Below are positions 1-7,549 of a DNA stretch of 64,000 nucleotides, piece after piece. Positions within the stretch are counted from its first letter, which is position 1, and each line of letters begins with the position of its first letter. Under the pieces are notes generated by a model. That model saw only the letters and a program-made list of their open reading frames with translations. It was not told the DNA's origin and searched no databases. Both the position numbers and the translations under genes were made by a program. Where the stretch lies: NCBI RefSeq assembly GCF_009866805.1, contig NZ_SIZW01000038.1:124001-188000 (forward strand), written 5' to 3'. The stretch comes from Schauerella aestuarii (GTDB taxonomy: Bacteria; Pseudomonadota; Gammaproteobacteria; Burkholderiales; Burkholderiaceae_B).

Positions 1-139
1 AGAGCGTCTGGTACATCAACCCATCCTCGATGCCCTGCGTGAGCGAATCGATCGCTTTCGGCTGGTCGCCCGCAGGCGGATAGGGCTGGAAGAGTTGGAA
101 GGGACTGCCTGGATACTCGATGAATCCGGATGCGGTCAT
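1..139 (-). CDS. uvrB: UvrABC excinuclease subunit B, N-terminal fragment
   Basis: This is the first 46 codons of UvrB, the helicase-like damage-verification subunit of nucleotide excision repair; the rest lies beyond the left edge. Read on the minus strand from the ATG at 139, the protein contains [17 protein letters not shown] and then [11 protein letters not shown]. This is the conserved start of UvrB just before its Walker A motif (not in the window). The gene runs divergently from the aminotransferase gene that begins at 216, leaving 76 bp for both promoters. I see no complete CTGT-N8-ACAG SOS box in that gap, although uvrB is SOS-controlled in many bacteria. Identity is clear from the N-terminal motif; the start codon is the only ATG that fits. 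Confidence 0.9.
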   Translation of the reverse strand, partial: MTASGFIEYPGSPFQLFQPYPPAGDQPKAIDSLTQGIEDGLMYQTL

Positions 140-215
140 GCTAGACTGTTTTGGGGGTAAACCCCTGATTATCCACTGCCTGTCAACCCTAGTCCACCAT
201 ACCCATTCCCCTGAC

Positions 216-1421
216 ATGAGTACACTTTTCGCATCCGTTGAACTCGCCCCGCGCGACCCCATTCTTGGTCTGAACGAACAGTACAACGCGGACACGCGTC
301 CCGGAAAAGTGAACCTCGGCGTGGGCGTGTACTACGATGACGCTGGCCGCCTGCCGCTTCTGAGCGCGGTGCGCAAAGCGGAAATCGCCCGGATCGAAGC
401 CGCTGCTGCCCGCGGCTACCTGCCGATCGAAGGCATCACCGGTTACAACAAAGGCGCGCAAACGTTGCTGCTGGGCGAGAACTCGCCGCTCGTCGCCGCC
501 GGTCGCGTGCTGACGACCCAAGCCTTGGGCGGCACCGGCGCACTGAAGATCGGCGCCGATTACCTGCGCCTGCTCCTGCCCACGTCGAAGGTCGTGATCA
601 GCGATCCCAGCTGGGAAAACCACCGCGCGCTGTTTGAACGTGCCGGTTTCGAAGTGGGCACCTATCCCTATTACGACAAGACCACCCACGGCCTGAACTT
701 CGAAGGCATGTTGGCAGGCCTGAAAGCCTTGCCCGAGCAAACCGTCGTTGTGCTGCATGCGTGCTGCCACAACCCGACGGGCGTGGATCCCACCGCCGAG
801 CAGTGGAAGACGATTGCCGAAACGGTCAAGGCGCGCAATCTGGTGCCCTTCCTCGACATCGCCTACCAAGGCTTCGGCGACGGCCTGGAACAGGACGCGT
901 CTGTCGTGCGCATGTTCGCCGACATGGACATCACGATGTTCGTGAGTTCGTCGTTCTCGAAGTCGTTCTCGCTCTACGGCGAGCGCGTCGGCGCCCTGAC
1001 GATCATCGCTGGCGATGCCGACGAATCAAAGCGCGTACTGAGCCAGTTGAAGCGCGTGATCCGCACCAACTACTCGAACCCGCCTACGCACGGCGGCACG
1101 GTGGTCGCCACGGTGCTCAACGATCCGGCCTTGTTTGCCGAGTGGGACGCCGAATTGGCCGGCATGCGCGACCGCATCCGCACGATGCGCAAGCAATTGG
1201 TCGACAAGATCAAGGCTGCAGGCGCGACGCAGGATTTCAGCTTTGTGTTGAAGCAGCGCGGCATGTTCTCGTTCTCGGGGCTTACCGCGGATCAGGTCGA
1301 GCGCCTGCGCGAAGAGCACGCGATCTACGCCATCTCGACCGGCCGAATCTGCGTCGCGGCGCTCAACAGCCAGAACATCGATGCGGTGGCCAAAGCCATT
1401 GCCGCGGTGTTGAAGGGCTGA
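216..1421 (+). CDS. tyrB: Aromatic amino acid / aspartate aminotransferase (class I, PLP)
   Basis: A class I pyridoxal-phosphate aminotransferase of 401 residues, the usual length for the AspC/TyrB family. It transfers amino groups between aspartate or aromatic amino acids and 2-oxoglutarate in the cytoplasm. The sequence shows the family N-terminus ([13 protein letters not shown]), the substrate/cofactor stretch [13 protein letters not shown], and the PLP-lysine motif [16 protein letters not shown]. The reading frame is open from 120, but the ATG at 216 ([16 protein letters not shown]) matches the usual family start and avoids running into uvrB. No strong ribosome site precedes it. It is followed by a good intrinsic terminator, so it is probably monocistronic. 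TyrB versus AspC specificity cannot be settled by eye; adjacency to uvrB is common in Burkholderiales. Confidence 0.9.
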   Translation: MSTLFASVELAPRDPILGLNEQYNADTRPGKVNLGVGVYYDDAGRLPLLSAVRKAEIARIEAAAARGYLPIEGITGYNKGAQTLLLGENSPLVAAGRVLTTQALGGTGALKIGADYLRLLLPTSKVVISDPSWENHRALFERAGFEVGTYPYYDKTTHGLNFEGMLAGLKALPEQTVVVLHACCHNPTGVDPTAEQWKTIAETVKARNLVPFLDIAYQGFGDGLEQDASVVRMFADMDITMFVSSSFSKSFSLYGERVGALTIIAGDADESKRVLSQLKRVIRTNYSNPPTHGGTVVATVLNDPALFAEWDAELAGMRDRIRTMRKQLVDKIKAAGATQDFSFVLKQRGMFSFSGLTADQVERLREEHAIYAISTGRICVAALNSQNIDAVAKAIAAVLKG

Positions 1422-1506
1422 GCATCAAGCGCTCGTGCGCCGTCAGACGGCGCACGATCGGCCTGACCGCACACCTGTTGGACGTTGCCGAAACGTACGA
1501 TCCAAA

Positions 1507-1532
1507 AACCCAGCCTCAGCGCTGGGTTTTTT
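1507..1532 (+). terminator. Rho-independent terminator after the aminotransferase gene
   Basis: An 8-bp perfect stem AACCCAGC/GCTGGGTT with a 6-base loop is followed by a run of T. It lies 85 bp after the tyrB stop codon, and the orientation fits termination of tyrB. Confidence 0.88.
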
Positions 1533-1787
1533 CGTTCGCTGGTTTCAAGATTGATTGCAATGCGGGTTACCGCTTCGGCCGCAGCCAGAATGATGTCGCA
1601 TCCGACACGCGCGCCTCGGTTCGTTCACTGAGACGATTCCCCGTGCGCGCAGAATCATCGCTCGACGGGCTGTACATCTAGTCTTTCAGCGCATATCCGC
1701 CGACTTTCGTCCCGCAAGCCGCGCTTTTCTTGGTTTTTTGTTCAATTCGCCGTTGCATTTTGCGCGCAAGTCGTCCAAAATCGGCAA

Positions 1788-1803
1788 CTGTATATCCATA
1801 CAG
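1788..1803 (+). promoter_or_regulatory. LexA (SOS) box upstream of lexA
   Basis: The 16-mer CTGTATATCCATACAG matches the CTGTATATATATACAG SOS consensus with intact CTGT and ACAG half-sites. It sits 38 bp before the lexA start codon, the expected place for autorepression. The rest of 1533-1787 shows no gene or other feature I can support. Confidence 0.92.
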
Positions 1804-1841
1804 TTCATGCCGCGCACTGTGCATGACTCGCTAGGAATGAA

Positions 1842-2489
1842 ATGGCCAGCAAACTAACCGATCGCCAGCAGGAAATTCTCGATCTCATCCGCGCCGCCGT
1901 CGCGCGCACCGGGTTCCCTCCCACGCGGGCCGAGATCGCGCAAGCACTTGGATTTCGCTCGGCCAACGCCGCAGAAGATCACTTGAAGGCGCTGGCGCGC
2001 AAAGGCGCTATCGAGCTTACCGCCGGCACTTCGCGCGGCATCCGCCTGAAGCCGGCGCAGGAAGACGAGGCGCCCAGTCCGATCGGCGCACTTCTCAATC
2101 AGATGAAGTTGCCGCTGATCGGCCGCGTGGCCGCCGGCAGCCCCATCCTGGCCGCCGAGCATGTCGAACGAGAAGTTGGCGTGGATCCCGGGTTGTTCAC
2201 GCAAACGCCCGACTTTCTGCTGAAGGTGCGTGGAATGAGCATGCGCGACTGCGGCATCCTTGATGGCGACCTGCTGGCGGTCAAGAAGGCGACCGATGCC
2301 CGCAACGGTCAGATCGTCGTCGCGCGAATCGACGATGAGGTCACGGTCAAGCGACTGCAACGCCATGCCGATCGCATCGAGCTTCTTCCGGAAAATCCCG
2401 ACTTCGACATCATCGTCGTCGCGCCCGAACAAGAATTTGCGCTTGAAGGGATCGCCGTCGGCCTCATCCGCACCCAACCGCTCCATTGA
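1842..2489 (+). CDS. lexA: LexA repressor, self-cleaving SOS regulator
   Basis: LexA of 215 residues, standard length. Residues 1-70 form the winged-helix DNA-binding domain ([14 protein letters not shown], then the recognition region [20 protein letters not shown]). Residues 90-215 form the S24 peptidase-like domain. The autocleavage site is the Ala98-Gly99 bond in RVAAGSP, and the catalytic dyad is Ser133 (GMSMRDCG) and Lys170 (DEVTVKRL). RecA-DNA filaments stimulate cleavage and lift repression of DNA repair genes. A near-perfect LexA box just upstream shows autoregulation. The gene stands alone, with no sulA-type partner, and faces the convergent asparaginase gene. All key residues are present, so the protein should be functional. 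Confidence 0.97.
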   Translation: MASKLTDRQQEILDLIRAAVARTGFPPTRAEIAQALGFRSANAAEDHLKALARKGAIELTAGTSRGIRLKPAQEDEAPSPIGALLNQMKLPLIGRVAAGSPILAAEHVEREVGVDPGLFTQTPDFLLKVRGMSMRDCGILDGDLLAVKKATDARNGQIVVARIDDEVTVKRLQRHADRIELLPENPDFDIIVVAPEQEFALEGIAVGLIRTQPLH

Positions 2490-2558
2490 TTTAGGTAGGG
2501 CTGAAGCAGCTGCTGCGGTGTGGCTGCTGCTGTTTGGCTGCTGCGCCTCCAAGAGCGT

Positions 2559-3677
2559 CTAACGCTTCAGTGGGGTGCGCACTCCTGTGCGGGCATTCGC
2601 GCTCGCCAGCCGCACCATCAACGCCACCCGGGCCTTGTCGGCAGACAACCCGCCGCTGGTCATGAAGCCCAGCGCGTCATCGGGGCATCCGATATCCCAG
2701 CCCACCTGCCCCTCGTCCACCTTGCTTGCACGCACCACGGCCACGCCACTCGCTCGCGCATCGGCTAACGCAGCCTGTATCGGCCCGCTCAATGTGCCCT
2801 GCCCTGTGCCGGCAAAAACGATGCCCTGTGCACCGGCACGCACAACATGCGCGATCACATCGGTGGATGCACCGGGATAAGCAACAAGGATGTCGACGCG
2901 CGGCAGTGGCGTGGCAAGCAAGCACGCGAGATCGTCGATATCCGTATCCAGATCGACGACGGTACTGGCGTCGATGGGTTCGCCGAGCACCGCAATGGGT
3001 TCGTCCGCATTCTGCCCCGTATGAGCATTGCGACCCGTCAGCCCGTCGCATCGCGCGTGACCGACCGATGATGCGAACGGCAGTCGAAACCAGTTCACCG
3101 TGTCGAACACCTCACCCTCCAGCCCAGCCGCGCCGCTTGTAAACGCATGCACGTGGCTGCTGTGCGCCTTGCGTAGAAACCGCGCGCTGTGAATCGCGCC
3201 ATTCATCACAGCCAGCACCCCGCGGCGCCCCGATTCCGTATCGGTGGCCACGCGCACTGCTTGCAGCACGTTCATCGGGCCATCGGCAGATAGCGCATTT
3301 GCCGGTCGCATCGCACCCGTAAATACCACGGGCTTCGACGGCTTGAGCGTGAGTTGAACGAACCACGCACTCTCCTCCATCGTGTCGGTGCCATGCAATA
3401 CCACCACGGCGTCCACGTCCGGAGCGTCCAGCGCCTCCCGAACCTGACGCGCCACATCCTGCCAGAATCCAGGATCGGCATCTTTGCTATCGATGGCGGC
3501 AATCTGACGCGCATCGATTTCCGCAAGCGCGCTCAAGCCTGGCACGGTATCGAGGATGGCGCTCAACGATACGGTGGCGGCCGTATACGACGCCGCCGCG
3601 TCGGCGCGGTCGGCACTTCCGGCAATCGTGCCGCCGGTGGCGAGGATACGCACACGTGTTCGCTTTTTAGTCGACAA
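2559..3677 (-). CDS. L-asparaginase, type II-like
   Basis: Hydrolyses asparagine to aspartate and ammonia. The chain has the N-terminal active-site motif ILATGGTIAGSA with the nucleophilic Thr, and the second motif VVLHGTDTMEESA with the Thr-Asp pair, both in canonical order. The C-terminal domain contains GTGQGTLSG. The frame is open from 3809, but the TTG at 3677 (LSTKKRTRVRILATGG) has GGGAG seven bases upstream and puts the active site near the N-terminus as in the family, giving 372 residues. I see no export signal with that start, so it may be cytoplasmic; an upstream start would add an unusual leader. It diverges from a LysR gene 164 bp away, a likely regulator. Confidence 0.85.
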   Translation of the reverse strand: MSTKKRTRVRILATGGTIAGSADRADAAASYTAATVSLSAILDTVPGLSALAEIDARQIAAIDSKDADPGFWQDVARQVREALDAPDVDAVVVLHGTDTMEESAWFVQLTLKPSKPVVFTGAMRPANALSADGPMNVLQAVRVATDTESGRRGVLAVMNGAIHSARFLRKAHSSHVHAFTSGAAGLEGEVFDTVNWFRLPFASSVGHARCDGLTGRNAHTGQNADEPIAVLGEPIDASTVVDLDTDIDDLACLLATPLPRVDILVAYPGASTDVIAHVVRAGAQGIVFAGTGQGTLSGPIQAALADARASGVAVVRASKVDEGQVGWDIGCPDDALGFMTSGGLSADKARVALMVRLASANARTGVRTPLKR

Positions 3678-3841
3678 TTCAAACTCCCTGTTCAATGCTT
3701 TCGGCGTGCGCGGATTGGCCTGCTGGGGCGACGTCGCGCGAACGAAACCGCCATCGTGGTGCGCCAACGGATCAAGCGATCCGCCTGGCGCTTCCTTCAT
3801 ACTCATCACCGGAACATCTCGTTATCTACACCAAGGCAGCG

Positions 3842-4822
3842 ATGCAAGATTCAACCTATCGCATGATCGCAGCGCTCCGGATGCGCCAATTCGAACTGCT
3901 CACCGTATTGGCCGATACCGGCAGCATGCGCGCGGCTGGAGAGAAGCTCTTCGTCAGCACGGCCGCGGTCAGCAAGGCGTTGAGCGAGATCGAATCGCAG
4001 CTGGGTCTGACCATTTTCGAGCGTCATGCGCGGGGAGTGACCTTGACGCACGAAGGCAATCTTCTGGTGCATCGCGCCCGGCTGCTGCTCTCCGAAGTCG
4101 CCAATCTTGCCGATGAGTTGCGCGACCAGAAACTGGGACACGACAGCGTATTACGTATCGGCGCGCCGCCTTTCATTGCCTGGTCGCTCCTTCCCGACGT
4201 ACTGCGTGCGATGACACCCTCAGCGCCCCTTCCACCCATACAGATCGTCGAGGGTCGGCTTGACGATACGCAGCGCAAGCTCGAAAGCGGCGAGATCGAT
4301 GTGCTCATCACGATGAACACGTCATCGGAACTCGGCAGCCTTTGCCAGGAAGGACTGGTGATTCGTCCCGTGGGCCGCGAGCAATGGATCGTGGTGTGCG
4401 CGCCGGATCACCCGCTCGCAAGCCATGCCGACCAATCAGCGTGGTCATGGCAAGACCTGAAACGCGAAGCCTGGGTGCTGCCCCCAAGGCCCACGCAGGC
4501 GAGACTGATGCTGGAGCAACTGCTTCTCAGCCAAAGCCTGCCGCCCATTGCACCGGCGATAGAGTCGATGAACGCGATTACGAACCTCAAGCTCGTCGAG
4601 CAACGTCATGGTTTGACGTTGCTGGCACGCCGCACGGTTGCGGAGAGTCTGAAGCGCGGCACGCTCGTGGCCTTGGCCGTAACGCACTTACCCCCCGCGA
4701 TCCCCATCGTTGTCGTACACCGCGCGCAGTGCAATCAACGTGCGATCGTCGATCGCTTTCGCGACGCAGCGCGCGCACTCCTGCAAGACGCCAGTAGCGT
4801 CTCCAACGGCGCCCCGACCTGA
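3842..4822 (+). CDS. LysR-family transcriptional regulator
   Basis: A LysR-type activator/repressor of 326 residues. The N-terminal helix-turn-helix reads LRMRQFELLTVLADTGSMRAA and then STAAVSKALSEIESQLG, followed by LFxRxxRG-like IFERHARGVTLTHEG. The remainder is the periplasmic-binding-protein-like effector domain. I chose the ATG at 3842 because it gives the normal spacing to the HTH; the open frame to 3695 would add an unusual tail. It is divergent from the asparaginase gene, the classical LysR arrangement. It is convergent with the opine-dehydrogenase-like gene, whose 3' end it overlaps by 88 bp. Effector unknown; asparagine or a related amino acid is only a guess from context. Confidence 0.85.
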   Translation: MQDSTYRMIAALRMRQFELLTVLADTGSMRAAGEKLFVSTAAVSKALSEIESQLGLTIFERHARGVTLTHEGNLLVHRARLLLSEVANLADELRDQKLGHDSVLRIGAPPFIAWSLLPDVLRAMTPSAPLPPIQIVEGRLDDTQRKLESGEIDVLITMNTSSELGSLCQEGLVIRPVGREQWIVVCAPDHPLASHADQSAWSWQDLKREAWVLPPRPTQARLMLEQLLLSQSLPPIAPAIESMNAITNLKLVEQRHGLTLLARRTVAESLKRGTLVALAVTHLPPAIPIVVVHRAQCNQRAIVDRFRDAARALLQDASSVSNGAPT

Positions 4823-6099
4823 TCGGCGAACAATGCATCCATCAGGAAATTCTCGCCCCGGAACGACTGCGCATAGATCGTTTCAAGCAAAGTGATGCAG
4901 GACGACAGCATCGGGCTATCCACACCGCACATCTGCGCCAGGCGCTCCTGGAAGACCAAACCGAACGGCACGTCTTCGAGCACATACCGGTGCGCAAGCC
5001 GATTCGGTCCCTGCGGTCCGGCGCCGAGGTTTTCGATTGCCTGCGCCATCTCATTCAGCGGTCCCTGCGGGACGTGATAGGAACGATGATAGTGCTGCGC
5101 CAAGGTCGGCAATTCGAAACCTAGGCGCCGCGCCAGTGTCAGACGCTCCTGGTCCAACGCGTCGGCCATTCTCGCTACCACACCCGTGAAATTCGCAAAT
5201 AGCTGCCAAGGCTCGCCGCGATCCATTCGCGTAAGGTTTGGAATGACTTCGGCCGCATGCGCAATCGGGTTGATATTGGCCAACGTGCTCGCGAGCAAAC
5301 TCTCCACCAGGATGAAACGATCGCCAAAGAAAGCCTGGCAATCGGCATAGGCGTCAACATCTACATCTACATCTACCTCTGCATCGGCATCGGCATCGGT
5401 ATCGGCATCGGTATCGGCACCGGCATCGGCATCGGTATCGGCACCGGCACCGGCACCGGCATCCACATACGACAGCCCTGTTGCTGGCGCAGATATCGCT
5501 GCCGCGAGGCCGCTGTGCGCGCCTGTCTCTGCTGCCGCGGTGGCACGAGCGTCGCCAGTCGTCAGCGCGGATGCGGGCGCCACGGCAGTCGTATCATCGC
5601 CGGCAGGCCGCAGGATCGCCATATCGATCCGTTGACGCTTGGCGTTCAGATGCAGTCGCCCATCGACCAGAAAATGTGCGGTCGTGAGCGTCGTTCCCCA
5701 ACCGACCGCTGTGATAGCAGCGCCACGCGCTCGGGCTTCGTTCTGAATCCAGAGTGGCACCAGCGACAGGGCACCACTCACGATGACCGTCTGGCCGGAG
5801 CGCCAGTACGGCGCGGCATCCCCCAGCACGCGCTGATAGAGAGATCCTGGCAGGCAGACGAATATATGGGTGTAACTCGCCAGGGCGTCCAGCGCATCGA
5901 TGCGATCCACGACAACCGACCCATTGACCGCTCCCGTGCATTCGAACTGCGCGCACGCGGGATCTTCGTGCGCCTGCAGGCGGCGCGCCGTGGGCGACCA
6001 CATGCCCGCTCGGATGCCTTGCTGGCTGAGGAAGGCGGCCGTCGCACACCCGATCGGGCCGGCGCCAAGAATGGCGACGCGATGATGATGCAGCGCCAT
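4735..6099 (-). CDS. Opine dehydrogenase-like NAD(P) octopine/nopaline dehydrogenase family protein
   Basis: 454 residues. The N-terminal Rossmann domain starts with AILGAGPIGCATAAFL. The C-terminal half has the octopine-dehydrogenase domain with LANINPIAHAAEVIPNL, including the His expected near the active site. Family members reductively couple an amino acid to a 2-oxoacid, or act on related ketopantoate-like substrates; the substrate here is unknown. Residues of roughly 212-248 are an Asp/Ala/Thr/Gly/Val tract encoded by an 18-unit hexamer repeat. This tract lies in the stretch joining the two domains and is not a normal family feature. Its ATG is one base after the stop codon of the Bug receptor gene, so the two form an operon. 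Its 3' end overlaps the convergent LysR gene by 88 bp. Confidence 0.75.
   Translation of the reverse strand: MALHHHRVAILGAGPIGCATAAFLSQQGIRAGMWSPTARRLQAHEDPACAQFECTGAVNGSVVVDRIDALDALASYTHIFVCLPGSLYQRVLGDAAPYWRSGQTVIVSGALSLVPLWIQNEARARGAAITAVGWGTTLTTAHFLVDGRLHLNAKRQRIDMAILRPAGDDTTAVAPASALTTGDARATAAAETGAHSGLAAAISAPATGLSYVDAGAGAGADTDADAGADTDADTDADADAEVDVDVDVDAYADCQAFFGDRFILVESLLASTLANINPIAHAAEVIPNLTRMDRGEPWQLFANFTGVVARMADALDQERLTLARRLGFELPTLAQHYHRSYHVPQGPLNEMAQAIENLGAGPQGPNRLAHRYVLEDVPFGLVFQERLAQMCGVDSPMLSSCITLLETIYAQSFRGENFLMDALFADQVGAPLETLLASCRSARAASRKRSTIAR
5357..5464. repeat. In-frame hexanucleotide tandem repeat (18 units) inside the opine-dehydrogenase-like gene
   Basis: Exactly 108 bp read as 18 six-base units on the plus strand: three ACATCT, one ACCTCT, then a mixture of GCATCG, GTATCG and GCACCG, ending GCATCC. 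Because each unit is two codons, gain or loss of units keeps the frame and only changes linker length. On the coding strand it gives alternating Asp with Val, Ala or Thr, and Gly/Ala. Confidence 0.95.
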
Positions 6100-6100
6100 C

Positions 6101-7126
6101 TCAATTCACCGTGATGTTGCGGGCCTTGATGATGCTGCCCCACCGCTCGCTTTCGCGCGAGGTGTAGTCACGCAACGCGTCGGGCGAGGTACCCATCACC
6201 ACCACACCCTGACGGGCCAGCTTCTGCTTCAGCCCGTCATCTGACAACGCTGTGAGGACGGCCGCATTCAAGCGTGCAATAACCGGCTCCGGCGTTTTCG
6301 CCGGCACGAACACACTGAACGTCGTGGTGACTTCGAATCCGGTGGCGCCCGATTCGGCGACGGTGGGCACCTCAGGAAGCAGGTCCGAACGCTTCTCGCT
6401 CGACACGCCGATCGCCACAAAGCGATTGGCCGTCACAAATGGCAGCGACACGCCCAGATCCAGGAATGCAAAATCCACCTCACCCGCGGCCACTGCGGTA
6501 GCTGCCGGCCCGCCGCCTTGATACGGAATATGCGTCATCTCGGTACCCGTGAGCGCCATCAATTGCTCCGCAGCGAGATGGCTGGTCGATCCTTGTCCGC
6601 CGGATGCAAAGTTCAAGCGGCCAGGGTTCTTGCGGGCGAGTGCGAGCAACTCGTCCACGCTCGATACCTTCAGCGCCGGGTTCACGGCAAGCACCAGCGG
6701 GCTGGCGGCCACCAGCGACACCGGCGCCAGATCGCGCTCGTGCTGGTAAGCCAACTTGGTGTAGAGGTGGGGGCCGATCACGAAGGTGCTGTTCGTTGCC
6801 AGGATGGCGGTATACCCATCGGGCGCCGACCGCGCTACCTGTCCATGGCCGATCGTGCCGTTGGCGCCCGCCTTGTTTTCCACGATGATGGTTTGCCCAA
6901 GGTCTTTCGAGAGCACAGTGCCCAACTGGCGGGCGAGCAGATCGACCGCACCGCCTGGTGACCAAGCCACCAGCAGCGTTACCGGGCGCTGCGGATAATC
7001 CGTTTTTGCGGCCTGAACCTGCGAAGGCGCTTTCGATTGTTCCTGGGCGTGCGCGGCACCGCCACCCGCGAGGAAGGCGACGAGCGGAAACATCAGCGTG
7101 AATAAACGAGCACTGCGCGGGATCAT
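6101..7126 (-). CDS. Bug-family tripartite tricarboxylate transporter solute receptor
   Basis: A secreted substrate-binding protein of the Bug (Bordetella uptake gene)/TctC family, 341 residues. After a signal peptide (IPRSARLFTLMFPLVAFLAG, cut near AHAQ), the mature protein shows the family motifs YPQRPVTLLVAWSPGG, VENKAGANGTIGH and MTHIPYQGGGPA. These receptors bind carboxylates or other small solutes in the periplasm. No TctA/TctB membrane genes are adjacent, which is normal for the many orphan Bug proteins of Burkholderiales. The ATG at 7126 is preferred: GAGG lies about nine bases upstream and the signal peptide begins correctly there. The frame is open to 7339 through a repeat array. 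The downstream opine-dehydrogenase gene starts one base after the stop, suggesting that the bound solute feeds that enzyme. Confidence 0.87.
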   Translation of the reverse strand: MIPRSARLFTLMFPLVAFLAGGGAAHAQEQSKAPSQVQAAKTDYPQRPVTLLVAWSPGGAVDLLARQLGTVLSKDLGQTIIVENKAGANGTIGHGQVARSAPDGYTAILATNSTFVIGPHLYTKLAYQHERDLAPVSLVAASPLVLAVNPALKVSSVDELLALARKNPGRLNFASGGQGSTSHLAAEQLMALTGTEMTHIPYQGGGPAATAVAAGEVDFAFLDLGVSLPFVTANRFVAIGVSSEKRSDLLPEVPTVAESGATGFEVTTTFSVFVPAKTPEPVIARLNAAVLTALSDDGLKQKLARQGVVVMGTSPDALRDYTSRESERWGSIIKARNITVN

Positions 7127-7261
7127 TGCCGGCCACCTCATAAAGTAGAAGCTCGCAGTGTAAAAACACCGCCGCACCTCCACCACCGACGATTTATCAA
7201 TGTGCATTAACCAGAGGTTGATGCTTGGTCTGGGTCGCTCGTTTGCTCGACCCGGCAATCG

Positions 7262-7405
7262 GATCGACGCGCACAGGTACAAGTGGATCGACGCGCAGGC
7301 GCAAGCCCTGATCAATGCGTCGGTGCAAGCGCTGATCAATGCGCAGGCCCAATCTCTGATCGATGCGCGGGCGTAAGCTCAATCGATGGGCAGGCGCGAG
7401 CACCG
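7262..7405. repeat. Imperfect 24-bp tandem repeat, about six units
   Basis: Six consecutive 24-base units begin GATCGACGCG or GATCAATGCG and continue with CAGGCGCAAG-like sequence. They start at 7262, 7286, 7310, 7334, 7358 and about 7382. The period is a multiple of three and the minus strand is open through it, reading octapeptides such as RIDQRLGL. No conserved protein or good start precedes it. It fills most of the 423-bp gap between the Bug gene and the lon terminator. Confidence 0.9.
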
Positions 7406-7472
7406 TCCAAAGTTTCCACAGCAATGAATCGCATCGACCTAACCATCACCCATTGCTTGGTTAGCACGCAAT

Positions 7473-7505
7473 AAAAAACCCAGCCGGTTCACACCGAGCT
7501 GGGTT
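7473..7505 (-). terminator. Rho-independent terminator of lon
   Basis: Inverted repeat AACCCAGC/GCTGGGTT with a 13-base loop. On the minus strand it is followed by a run of six T. It lies 45 bp past the lon stop codon. Confidence 0.88.
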
Positions 7506-7549
7506 CTTAACTGCCGGGTCAACAACCACCGGTCAGCATTGCGTCACGA

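Noticed and set aside
5257-6114. Long plus-strand open frame reading through the hexamer repeat (Gly-Ile rich)
   Set aside because: It is antisense to the well-supported opine-dehydrogenase-like gene; the repeat lacks stops in several frames, which explains its length.
7127-7424. Open minus-strand frame carrying RIDQRL-type octapeptide repeats upstream of the Bug gene
   Set aside because: It is a by-product of the 24-bp repeat, has no ribosome site or family match, and the receptor has a better start with a Shine-Dalgarno at 7126.
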